This document shows, piece by piece, positions 11,354-23,641 of a stretch of 64,000 nucleotides of DNA. The stretch is from Caprella mutica (Eukaryota; Arthropoda; Malacostraca; Amphipoda; Caprellidae). The first letter of the stretch is position 1, and the number at the start of each line of letters is the position of its first letter. The notes under the pieces were generated by a model, which was given only the letters and a program-made list of their open reading frames with translations, was not told the origin of the DNA and searched no databases. The position numbers were made by a program, and so were the translations under genes. The DNA lies in the NCBI GenBank assembly GCA_947561585.1, contig CANNZV010002355.1, forward strand, positions 37,974 through 101,973, in the 5' to 3' direction.

Positions 11354-11729
11354 TTCATTTCACGAAGATCCCTAAACATTTCATCACTCAGGGGCTGAAA
11401 ATTTTCATAACTTTGCTCAAAATACAACCAGATTCTCTTGGGTGGAGGAGATGCATTCAGTGACTTTGGTAAGAATTTTCTTCTCTTCTCAAGTTTCAAA
11501 CATTCTTTAAGAGCAGTCAATTGACTTGCAGAAAATATATCATAGTTATCACTTGCATCAACATAGGCAGAAAACATTTCCACAGTTGTTTGATTATAAT
11601 TTGCACTGCTAATTAAATCGAGACAGTTATTGACATCTGGTTCAATAAATTTTGTCATGACTCTTTTTGCAGATGTGAACACATGGAGAACACATCTGGA
11701 GAATGAGGAGCCGCAGGAGATTTTCGTAC
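11354..11729 (-). CDS. Exon of the unrecognised cysteine-rich protein gene (most 5' one seen)
   Basis: Minus-strand exon of 376 bases. The acceptor is GGATTTCCTACAG and the donor is GTAAGT at 11353-11348. It has two leading bases, 124 codons and two trailing bases, all open. The peptide starts T-K-I-S-C-G, has S-R-C-V soon after, then N-N-C-L and K-E-C-L, with a basic K-R-R-K and a proline run (SPPPKR) in the second half. The evenly spaced cysteines and amphipathic stretches suggest a folded extracellular helical domain. No family was recognised. The exon joins 9779-9933 in phase. The start codon and any signal peptide must lie further right, beyond the satellite or outside the window. Confidence 0.75.
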
Positions 11730-11929
11730 CTGTAGGAAATCCAACAAAATATATAATTAGTTTTTTACGAAATTAGATTAGTTGAAGAGAGACATTATAC
11801 ATTAAAAACATTTGAAACAATAAAGAAAATAGAATACATAAAAAGTTAAATCTCTCTTTAAAATAAAGATAAATTATTGCATCAAATAATGTTTATAATT
11901 TATCACTATTAAATAATAATATGGAAATT

Positions 11930-12533
11930 TGAATTATTTGTATTGACTGTAAATAGATATTGTATGAATGTTCTTCACCGTAAGAGTTCATCCCTAGTGG
12001 AATATTATTTGTATTGACTGTAAATAGATATTGTATGAATGTTCTTCACCGTAATAGTTCTTCACTAGTGGAATATTATTTGTATTGACTGTAAATAGAT
12101 ATTGTATGAATGTTCTTCACCATAAGAGTTCATCCCTAGTGGAATATTATTTGTATTGACTGTAAATAGATATTGAATGAATGTTCCTAACCGTAAAAGT
12201 TCATCCCTAGTGGAATATTATTTGTATTGACTGTAAATAGATATTGTATGAATGTTCTTCATCATAAGAGTTCATTCCTAGTGGAATATTATTTGTATTG
12301 ACTGCAAATTGATATTGTATGAATGTTCTTCACCGTAAGAGTTCATCCCAAGTGGAATATTATTTGTATTGACTGCAAATTGATATTGTATGAATGTTTT
12401 TCACCGTAAGAATTCATTCCTAGTGGAATATTATTTGTATTAACTGTAAATAGATGTTGTATGAATGTTCTTCACCGTAAGAGTTCATCCCTAGTGGAAT
12501 ATTATTTGTATTGACTGCAAATAGATATTGTAT
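11930..12533. repeat. 71-bp tandem repeat, about 8 copies
   Basis: The unit contains TATTGACTGTAAATAGATAT, GTATGAATGTTCTTCACCG and TTCATCCCTAGTGGAATA. Copies differ by single substitutions. It runs directly into the 24-bp satellite. Confidence 0.95.
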
Positions 12534-12540
12534 GATTAAT

Positions 12541-14062
12541 CTCATTAATAGGCAGTAGTCATTTCTCATTAATAGGCAGTAGTCATTTCTCATTAATAGG
12601 CAGTATTCATTACTCATCAATAGGCAGTAGTCATTTCTCATTAATAGGCAGTAGTCATTTCTCATTAATAGGCAGCAATCATTTCTCATTAATAGGCAGT
12701 AGTCATTTCTCATTAACAGGCAGTAGTCATTTCTCATTAATAGGCAGTAGTCATTTCTCATTAATAGGCAGTAGTCATTTCTCATTAATAGGCAGTAGTC
12801 ATTTCTCATTAATAGGCAGTAGTCATTTCTCATTAATAGGCAGTAGTCATTTCTCATTAATAGGCAGTAGTCATTTCTCATTAATAGGCAGTAGTCATTT
12901 CTCATTAATAGGCACTAGTCATTTCTCATTAATAGGCACTAGTCATTTCTCATTAATAGGCAGTAGTCATTTCTCATTAATAGGCAGTAGTCATTTCTCA
13001 TTAATAGGCAGTAGTCATTTCTCATCAATAGGCATGAGTAGTCATTTCTCATTAATAGGCAGTAGTCATTTCTCATTAATAGGCAGTAGTCATTTCTCAT
13101 TAATAGGCAGTAGTCATTTCTCATTAATAGGCAGTAGTCATTTCTCATTAATAGGCAGTAGTCATTTCTCATCAATAGGCATGAGTAGTCATTTCTCATT
13201 AATAGGCAGTAGTCATTTCTCATTAATAGGCAGTAGTCATTTCTCATTAATAGGCAGTAGTCATTTCTCATTAATAGGCAGTAGTCATTTCTCATTTATA
13301 GGCAGTAGTCATTTCTCATTATTAGGCAGTAGTCATTTCTCATTAATAGACAGTAGTCATTTCTCATTAATAGGCAGTAGTCATTTATCATTAATAGGCA
13401 GTAGTCATTTCTCATTAATAGGCAGTAGTCATTTCTCATTAATAGGCAGTAGTCATTTCTCATTAATAGGCAGTAGTCATTTCTCATCAATAGGCATGAG
13501 TAGTCATTTCTCATTAATAGGCAGTAGTCATTTCTCATTAATAGGCAGTAGTCATTTCTCATTAATAGGCAGTAGTCATTTCTCATCAATAGGCATGAGT
13601 AGTCATTTCTCATTAATAGGCAGTAGTCATTTTTCATTAATAGGCAGTAGTCATTTCTCATTAAAAGGCAGTAGTCATTTCTCATTATTAGGCAGTAGTC
13701 ATTTCTCATTAATAGGCAGTAGTCTTTTCTCATTAATAGGCAGTAGTCATTTCTCATTAATAGGCAGTAGTCATTTCTCATTAAAAGGCAGTAGTCATTT
13801 CTCATTATTAGGCAGTAGTCATTTCTCATTAATAGGCAGTAGTCATTTCTCATTAATAGGCAGTAGTCATTTCTCATTATTAGGCAGTAGTCATTTCTCA
13901 TTAATAGGCAGTAGTCATTTCTCATTAATAGGCAGTAGTCATTTCTCATTAATAGGCAGTAGTCATTTCTCATTAATAGGTAGTAGTCATTTCTTATCAA
14001 TAGGCAGTAGTCATTTCTCATTAATAGGCAGTAGTCATTTCTCATTAAAAGGCAGTAGTCAT
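12541..14062. repeat. 24-bp satellite, first block (about 63 units)
   Basis: The unit is CATTAATAGGCAGTAGTCAT followed by TTCT. Several units carry a CATCAATAGGCATGAGTAG variant, three bases longer. This makes 8-residue peptide repeats in open frames on both strands; these are artefacts. Confidence 0.97.
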
Positions 14063-14684
14063 TGGGGAGTTGGTCTATTACATACACTATAAAGTAACAG
14101 GTAACACAATACACCTATAAAATGGTAGAATGATCTAATATTAACTTTTTTGGTAGTATTTGTTAGATAAAATAGCAGAATAAAGTAACTATACACTCTC
14201 ACTGAACAGACTCAACCAACTGAACTAAACGTGTCCTTGAATTGCTACCTTAATGCCTTTAAAATAAACACAGTAGTGACAATAGAGTGTGTGACATCAT
14301 CAGAGCAACACACTTCAGTACCAATTGAGGGGCTTAGAACAACTGAATAGATCTATTACTGTCATAATAACTAATGAGTTTCTATAGCTTTACTCACTCT
14401 GATTAGGTTAATATTTCTACATGTTTTGTTCCTTCAATGAATTTGTATAATTGTATCATCTTAAACTGTTGCTCTCGTGACGTCACGTACACCAAACACC
14501 TCCATTGTGTCTACAGTGTCTATAGTATAAAGTAAGATAACAACTGATAAGAAAATTTAATAGAAAATTGCGGTTAAGATAGAAAACTTTGAATGGGAGA
14601 CTGACCTTTTATGTTAATTTTCAGTATGTACGTAATGACAACTTCAAAATTACAGAAAATTAGAAGAGGTTTTAAGGTAGTAGT
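14063..14684. other. Unique spacer inside the satellite
   Basis: About 620 bp of non-repetitive sequence between the two satellite blocks. No gene or TE recognised. Confidence 0.6.
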
Positions 14685-15295
14685 CATTAATAAATAGGTA
14701 GTAGTCATTTCTCATTGATAGGCAGTAGTCATTTCTCATTAATAGGTAGTAGTCATTTCTCATTGATAGGCAGTAGTCATTTCTCATTAATAGGCAGTAG
14801 TCATTTCTCATTAATAGGCAGAAATCATTTCTCATTGATAGGCAGTAGTCATTAATAAATAGGTAGTAAGTAGTCATTTCTCATTGATAGGCAGTAGTCA
14901 TTTCTCATTAATAGGCAGTAGTCATTTCTCATTAATAGGCAGAAGTCATTTTACATTAATAGGCAGTAGTCATTTCTCATTATTAGGCAGTAGTCATTTC
15001 TCATTAATAGGCAGTAGTCATTTCTCATTGATAGGCAGAAGTCATTTTACATTAATAGGCAGTAGTCATTTCTCATTATTAGGCAGTAGTCATTTCTCAT
15101 TAATAGGCAGTAGTCATTTCTCATTATTAGGCAGTAGTCATTACTCATCAGTAGGCAGTAGTCATTTCTCATTATTAGGTAGTAGTCATTTCTCATTAAT
15201 AGGCAGTAGTCATTACTCATCAGTAGGCAGTAGTCATTTCTCATTATTAGGTAGTAGTCATTTCTCATTAATAGGCAGTAGTCATTTCCATTAAT

Positions 15296-18200
15296 AGGCA
15301 GTAGTCATTTCTCATTATTAGGCAGTAGTCATTACTCATCAGTAGGCAGTAGTCATTTCTCATCAGTAGGCAGTAGTCATTTCTCATTATTAGACAGTAG
15401 TCATCTCTCATTAATAGGCAGTAGTCATTTCTCATTAATAGGCAGTAGTCATTTCTCATTAATAGGCAGTAGTCATTTCTCATTAATAGGCAGTAGTCAT
15501 TTCTCATTAATAGGCAGTAGTCATTTCTCATTAATAGGCAGCAGTCATTACTCATCAGTAGGCAGTAGTCATTTCTCATCAGTAGGCAGTAGTCATTTCT
15601 CATTATTAGGCAGTAGTCATTTCTCATTAATAGGCAGTAGACATATCTCATTAATAGGCAGTAGTCATTTCTCATTAATAGGCAGTAGTCATTTCTTATT
15701 AGTAGGCAGTAGTCATTTCTCATTAATAGGCAGTAGTCATTTCTCATTAATAGGCAGTAGTCATTTCTCATTAATAGGCAGTAGTCATTTCTCATTAATA
15801 GGCAGTAGTCATTTCTCATTAATAGGCAGTAGTCATTTCTCATTAATAGGCAGTAGTCATTTCTCATTAATAGGCAGTAGTCATTTCTCATTATTAGGTA
15901 GTAGTCATTTCTCATTAATAGGCAGTAGTCATTACTCATCAGTAGGCAGTAGTCATTTCTCATTATTAGGTAGTAGTCATTTCTCATTAATACGCAGTAG
16001 TCATTTCTCATTAATAGGCAGTAGTCATTACTCATCAGTAGGCAGTAGTCATTTCTCATTATTAGGTAGTAGTCATTTCTCATTAATAGGCAGTAGTCAT
16101 TTCTCATTAATAGGCAGTAGTCATTACTCATCAGTAGGCAGTAGTCATTTCTCATCAGTATGCAGTTGTCATTTCTCATTAATAGGCAGTAGACATTTCT
16201 CATTAATAGGCAGTAGTCATTTCTCATTAATAGGCAGTAGTCATTTCTTATTAATAGGCAGCAGTCATTTCTCATTAATAGGCGGTAGTCATTTCTAATT
16301 AATAGGCAGTAGTCATTTCTCATTAATAGGCAGTAGTCATTTCTCATTAATAGGCAGTAGTCATTTCTCATTATTAGGTAGTAGTCATTTCTCATTAATA
16401 GGCAGTAGTCATTACTCATCAGTAGGCAGTAGTCATTTCTCATTATTAGGTAGTAGTCATTTCTCATTAATAGGCAGTAGTCATTTCTCATTAATAGGCA
16501 GTAGTCATTACTTATCTGTAGGCAGTAGTCATTTCTCATTAATAGGTAGTAGTCATTTCTCATTAATAGGCAGTTGTCATTTCTCATTAATAGGCAGTAG
16601 TCATTTCTCATTATTAGGTAGTAGTCATTTCTCATTAATAGGCAGTAGTCATTTCTCATTAATAGGCAGTAGTCATTTCTTATTAGTAGGCAGTAGTCAT
16701 TACTCATTAATAGGCAGTAGTCATTACTCATTAATAGGCAGTAGTCATTTCTCATTAATAGGCAGTAGTCATTTCTCATTAATAGGCAGTAGTCATTTCT
16801 TTTTAGTAGGCAGTAGTCATTTCTCATTAATAGGCAGTAGTCATTTCTCATTAATAGGCACTAGTCATTTCTCATTAATAGGCAGTAGTCATTTCTCATT
16901 AATAGGCAGTAGTCATTTCTCATTATTAGGTAGTAGTCATTTCTCATTAATAGGCAGTAGTCATTACTCATCAGTAGGCAGTAGTAATTTCTCATTAATA
17001 GGCAGTAGTCATTTCTCATTAATAGGCAGTAGTAATTTCTCATTAATAGGCAGTAGCCATTCCTCATTAATAGGCAGTAGCCATTTCTCATTAATAGGCA
17101 GTAGTCATTTCTCATTAATAGGCAGTAGTCATTTCTCATTAATAGGCAGTAGTCATTACTCATCAGTAGGCAGTAGTCATTTCTCATTATTAGGTAGTAG
17201 TCATTTCTCATTAATAGGCAGTAGTCATTTCTCATTAATAGGCAGTATTCATTACTCATCAGTAGGCAGTAGTCATTTCTCATCAGTAGGCAGTTGTCAT
17301 TTCTCATTAATAGGCAGTAGTCATTTATTATTAATAGGCAGTAGACATTTCTCATTAATAGGCAGTAGTCATTTCTCATTAATAGGCAGTAGTCATTTCT
17401 TATTAATAGGCAGCAGTCATTTCTCATTAATAGGCAGTAGTCATTTCTCATTAATAGGCAGTAGTCATTTCTCATTATTAGGTAGTAGTCATTTCTCATT
17501 AATAGGCAGTAGTCATTTCTCATTAATAGGCAGTAGTCATTTCTCATTATTAGGTAGAAGTCATTTCTCATTAATAGGCAGTAGTCATTTCTCATTAATA
17601 GGCAGTAGTCATTACTCATCAGTAGGCAGTAGTCATTTCTCATCATTAGGCAGTAGTCATTTCTCATTAATATGCAGTAGTCATTTCTCATTAATAGGCA
17701 GTAGTCATTTTTTATTAATAGGCAGTAGTCATTTCTTATTAGTAGGCAGTAGTCATTTCTCATTAATAGGCAGTAGTCATTTCTCATCAGTAGGCAGTAG
17801 TCATTTCTCATTATTAGGTAGTAGTCATTTCTCATTAATACGCAGTAGTCATTTCTCATTAATAGGCAGTAGTCATTACTCATCAGTAGGCAGTAGTCAT
17901 TTCTCATTATTAGGTAGTAGTCATTTCTCATTAATAGGCAGTAGTCATTTCTCATTAATAGGCAGTAGTCATTACTCATCAGTAGGCAGTAGTCATTTCT
18001 CATCAGTAGGCAGTTGTCATTTCTCATTAATAGGCAGTAGACATTTCTCATTAATAGGCAGTAGTCATTTCTCATTAATAGGCAGTAGTCATTTCTTATT
18101 AATAGGCAGCAGTCATTTCTCATTAATAGGCGGTAGTCATTTCTAATTAATAGGCAGTAGTCATTTCTCATTAATAGGCAGTAGTCATTTCTCATTAATA

Positions 18201-19468
18201 GGCAGTAGTCATTAATAAATAGGTAGTAGTCATTTCTCATTAATAGGCAGCAGTCATTTCTCATTGATAGGCAGAAGTCATTTTACATTAATAGGCAGTA
18301 GTCATTTCTCATTATTAGGCAGTAGTCATTTCTCATTAATAGGCAGTAGTCATTTCTCATTATTAGGCAGTAGTCATTACTCATCAGTAGGCAGTAGTCA
18401 TTTCTCATTATTAGGTAGTAGTCATTTCTCATTAATAGGCAGTAGTCATTACTCATCAGTAGGCAGTAGTCATTTCTCATTATTAGGTAGTAGTCATTTC
18501 TCATTAATAGGCAGTAGTCATTTCTCATTAATAGGCAGTAGTCATTTCTCATTATTAGGCAGTAGTCATTACTCATCAGTAGGCAGTAGTCATTTCTCAT
18601 CAGTAGGCAGTAGTCATTTCTCATTATTAGACAGTAGTCATCTCTCATTAATAGGCAGTAGTCATTTCTCATTAATAGGCAGTAGTCATTTCTCATTAAT
18701 AGGCAGTAGTCATTTCTCATTAATAGGCACTAGTCATTTCTCATTAATAGGCAGTAGTCATTTCTCATTAATAGGCAGCAGTCATTACTCATCAGTAGGC
18801 AGTAGTCATTTCTCATCAGTAGGCAGTAGTCATTTCTCATTATTAGGCAGTAGTCATTTCTCATTAATAGGCAGTAGACATATCTCATTAATAGGCAGTA
18901 GTCATTTCTCATTAATAGGCAGTAGTCATTTCTTATTAGTAGGCAGTAGTCATTTCTCATTAATAGGCAGTAGTCATTTCTCATTAATAGGCAGTAGTCA
19001 TTTCTCATTAATAGGCAGTAGTCATTTCTCATTAATAGGCAGTAGTCATTTCTCATTAATAGGCAGTAGTCATTTCTCATTAATAGGCAGTAGTCATTTC
19101 TCATTAATAGGCAGTAGTCATTTCTCATTATTAGGTAGTAGTCATTTCTCATTAATAGGCAGTAGTCATTACTCATTAGTAGGCAGTAGTCATTTCTCAT
19201 TATTAGGTAGTAGTCATTTCTCATTAATAGGCAGTAGTCATTTCTCATTATTAGGTAGTAGTCATTTCTCATTAATAGGCAGTAGTCATTACTCATCAGT
19301 AGGCAGTAGTCATTTCTCATTATTAGGTAGTAGTCATTTCTCATTAATAGGCAGTAGTCATTTCTCATTAATAGGCAGTAGTCATTACTTATCTGTAGGC
19401 AGTAGTCATTTCTCATTAATAGGTAGTACTCATTTCTCATTAATAGGCAGTTGTCATTTCTCATTAAT
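15296..19468 (+). repeat. Higher-order satellite block, copy 1 (4173 bp)
   Basis: The pattern of variant units repeats at an offset of exactly 4173 bp (for example the CAGCAGTCATTTCTCATTGA marker at 18248 and 22421). Copy 1 abuts copy 2 head to tail. 4173 is 3 short of 174 units of 24 bp, owing to indel-bearing units. Confidence 0.85.
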
Positions 19469-22400
19469 AGGCAGTAGTCATTTCTCATTATTAGGCAGTA
19501 GTCATTACTCATCAGTAGGCAGTAGTCATTTCTCATCAGTAGGCAGTAGTCATTTCTCATTATTAGACAGTAGTCATCTCTCATTAATAGGCAGTAGTCA
19601 TTTCTCATTAATAGGCAGTAGTCATTTCTCATTAATAGGCAGTAGTCATTTCTCATTAATAGGCAGTAGTCATTTCTCATTAATAGGCAGTAGTCATTTC
19701 TCATTAATAGGCAGCAGTCATTACTCATCAGTAGGCAGTAGTCATTTCTCATCAGTAGGCAGTAGTCATTTCTCATTATTAGGCAGTAGTCATTTCTCAT
19801 TAATAGGCAGTAGACATATCTCATTAATAGGCAGTAGTCATTTCTCATTAATAGGCAGTAGTCATTTCTTATTAGTAGGCAGTAGTCATTTCTCATTAAT
19901 AGGCAGTAGTCATTTCTCATTAATAGGCAGTAGTCATTTCTCATTAATAGGCAGTAGTCATTTCTCATTAATAGGCAGTAGTCATTTCTCATTAATAGGC
20001 AGTAGTCATTTCTCATTAATAGGCAGTAGTCATTTCTCATTAATAGGCAGTAGTCATTTCTCATTATTAGGTAGTAGTCATTTCTCATTAATAGGCAGTA
20101 GTCATTACTCATCAGTAGGCAGTAGTCATTTCTCATTATTAGGTAGTAGTCATTTCTCATTAATACGCAGTAGTCATTTCTCATTAATAGGCAGTAGTCA
20201 TTACTCATCAGTAGGCAGTAGTCATTTCTCATTATTAGGTAGTAGTCATTTCTCATTAATAGGCAGTAGTCATTTCTCATTAATAGGCAGTAGTCATTAC
20301 TCATCAGTAGGCAGTAGTCATTTCTCATCAGTATGCAGTTGTCATTTCTCATTAATAGGCAGTAGACATTTCTCATTAATAGGCAGTAGTCATTTCTCAT
20401 TAATAGGCAGTAGTCATTTCTTATTAATAGGCAGCAGTCATTTCTCATTAATAGGCGGTAGTCATTTCTAATTAATAGGCAGTAGTCATTTCTCATTAAT
20501 AGGCAGTAGTCATTTCTCATTAATAGGCAGTAGTCATTTCTCATTATTAGGTAGTAGTCATTTCTCATTAATAGGCAGTAGTCATTACTCATCAGTAGGC
20601 AGTAGTCATTTCTCATTATTAGGTAGTAGTCATTTCTCATTAATAGGCAGTAGTCATTTCTCATTAATAGGCAGTAGTCATTACTTATCTGTAGGCAGTA
20701 GTCATTTCTCATTAATAGGTAGTAGTCATTTCTCATTAATAGGCAGTTGTCATTTCTCATTAATAGGCAGTAGTCATTTCTCATTATTAGGTAGTAGTCA
20801 TTTCTCATTAATAGGCAGTAGTCATTTCTCATTAATAGGCAGTAGTCATTTCTTATTAGTAGGCAGTAGTCATTACTCATTAATAGGCAGTAGTCATTAC
20901 TCATTAATAGGCAGTAGTCATTTCTCATTAATAGGCAGTAGTCATTTCTCATTAATAGGCAGTAGTCATTTCTTTTTAGTAGGCAGTAGTCATTTCTCAT
21001 TAATAGGCAGTAGTCATTTCTCATTAATAGGCACTAGTCATTTCTCATTAATAGGCAGTAGTCATTTCTCATTAATAGGCAGTAGTCATTTCTCATTATT
21101 AGGTAGTAGTCATTTCTCATTAATAGGCAGTAGTCATTACTCATCAGTAGGCAGTAGTAATTTCTCATTAATAGGCAGTAGTCATTTCTCATTAATAGGC
21201 AGTAGTAATTTCTCATTAATAGGCAGTAGCCATTCCTCATTAATAGGCAGTAGCCATTTCTCATTAATAGGCAGTAGTCATTTCTCATTAATAGGCAGTA
21301 GTCATTTCTCATTAATAGGCAGTAGTCATTACTCATCAGTAGGCAGTAGTCATTTCTCATTATTAGGTAGTAGTCATTTCTCATTAATAGGCAGTAGTCA
21401 TTTCTCATTAATAGGCAGTATTCATTACTCATCAGTAGGCAGTAGTCATTTCTCATCAGTAGGCAGTTGTCATTTCTCATTAATAGGCAGTAGTCATTTA
21501 TTATTAATAGGCAGTAGACATTTCTCATTAATAGGCAGTAGTCATTTCTCATTAATAGGCAGTAGTCATTTCTTATTAATAGGCAGCAGTCATTTCTCAT
21601 TAATAGGCAGTAGTCATTTCTCATTAATAGGCAGTAGTCATTTCTCATTATTAGGTAGTAGTCATTTCTCATTAATAGGCAGTAGTCATTTCTCATTAAT
21701 AGGCAGTAGTCATTTCTCATTATTAGGTAGAAGTCATTTCTCATTAATAGGCAGTAGTCATTTCTCATTAATAGGCAGTAGTCATTACTCATCAGTAGGC
21801 AGTAGTCATTTCTCATCATTAGGCAGTAGTCATTTCTCATTAATATGCAGTAGTCATTTCTCATTAATAGGCAGTAGTCATTTTTTATTAATAGGCAGTA
21901 GTCATTTCTTATTAGTAGGCAGTAGTCATTTCTCATTAATAGGCAGTAGTCATTTCTCATCAGTAGGCAGTAGTCATTTCTCATTATTAGGTAGTAGTCA
22001 TTTCTCATTAATACGCAGTAGTCATTTCTCATTAATAGGCAGTAGTCATTACTCATCAGTAGGCAGTAGTCATTTCTCATTATTAGGTAGTAGTCATTTC
22101 TCATTAATAGGCAGTAGTCATTTCTCATTAATAGGCAGTAGTCATTACTCATCAGTAGGCAGTAGTCATTTCTCATCAGTAGGCAGTTGTCATTTCTCAT
22201 TAATAGGCAGTAGACATTTCTCATTAATAGGCAGTAGTCATTTCTCATTAATAGGCAGTAGTCATTTCTTATTAATAGGCAGCAGTCATTTCTCATTAAT
22301 AGGCGGTAGTCATTTCTAATTAATAGGCAGTAGTCATTTCTCATTAATAGGCAGTAGTCATTTCTCATTAATAGGCAGTAGTCATTAATAAATAGGTAGT

Positions 22401-23641
22401 AGTCATTTCTCATTAATAGGCAGCAGTCATTTCTCATTGATAGGCAGAAGTCATTTTACATTAATAGGCAGTAGTCATTTCTCATTATTAGGCAGTAGTC
22501 ATTTCTCATTAATAGGCAGTAGTCATTTCTCATTATTAGGCAGTAGTCATTACTCATCAGTAGGCAGTAGTCATTTCTCATTATTAGGTAGTAGTCATTT
22601 CTCATTAATAGGCAGTAGTCATTACTCATCAGTAGGCAGTAGTCATTTCTCATTATTAGGTAGTAGTCATTTCTCATTAATAGGCAGTAGTCATTTCTCA
22701 TTAATAGGCAGTAGTCATTTCTCATTATTAGGCAGTAGTCATTACTCATCAGTAGGCAGTAGTCATTTCTCATCAGTAGGCAGTAGTCATTTCTCATTAT
22801 TAGACAGTAGTCATCTCTCATTAATAGGCAGTAGTCATTTCTCATTAATAGGCAGTAGTCATTTCTCATTAATAGGCAGTAGTCATTTCTCATTAATAGG
22901 CACTAGTCATTTCTCATTAATAGGCAGTAGTCATTTCTCATTAATAGGCAGCAGTCATTACTCATCAGTAGGCAGTAGTCATTTCTCATCAGTAGGCAGT
23001 AGTCATTTCTCATTATTAGGCAGTAGTCATTTCTCATTAATAGGCAGTAGACATATCTCATTAATAGGCAGTAGTCATTTCTCATTAATAGGCAGTAGTC
23101 ATTTCTTATTAGTAGGCAGTAGTCATTTCTCATTAATAGGCAGTAGTCATTTCTCATTAATAGGCAGTAGTCATTTCTCATTAATAGGCAGTAGTCATTT
23201 CTCATTAATAGGCAGTAGTCATTTCTCATTAATAGGCAGTAGTCATTTCTCATTAATAGGCAGTAGTCATTTCTCATTAATAGGCAGTAGTCATTTCTCA
23301 TTATTAGGTAGTAGTCATTTCTCATTAATAGGCAGTAGTCATTACTCATTAGTAGGCAGTAGTCATTTCTCATTATTAGGTAGTAGTCATTTCTCATTAA
23401 TAGGCAGTAGTCATTTCTCATTATTAGGTAGTAGTCATTTCTCATTAATAGGCAGTAGTCATTACTCATCAGTAGGCAGTAGTCATTTCTCATTATTAGG
23501 TAGTAGTCATTTCTCATTAATAGGCAGTAGTCATTTCTCATTAATAGGCAGTAGTCATTACTTATCTGTAGGCAGTAGTCATTTCTCATTAATAGGTAGT
23601 ACTCATTTCTCATTAATAGGCAGTTGTCATTTCTCATTAAT
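19469..23641 (+). repeat. Higher-order satellite block, copy 2 (4173 bp)
   Basis: Near-identical to 15296-19468. A further partial copy follows at offset 2877 bp (for example 21034 against 23911), and a shorter one at offset 1704 bp (71 units), reaching about 26.6 kb. Confidence 0.8.
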
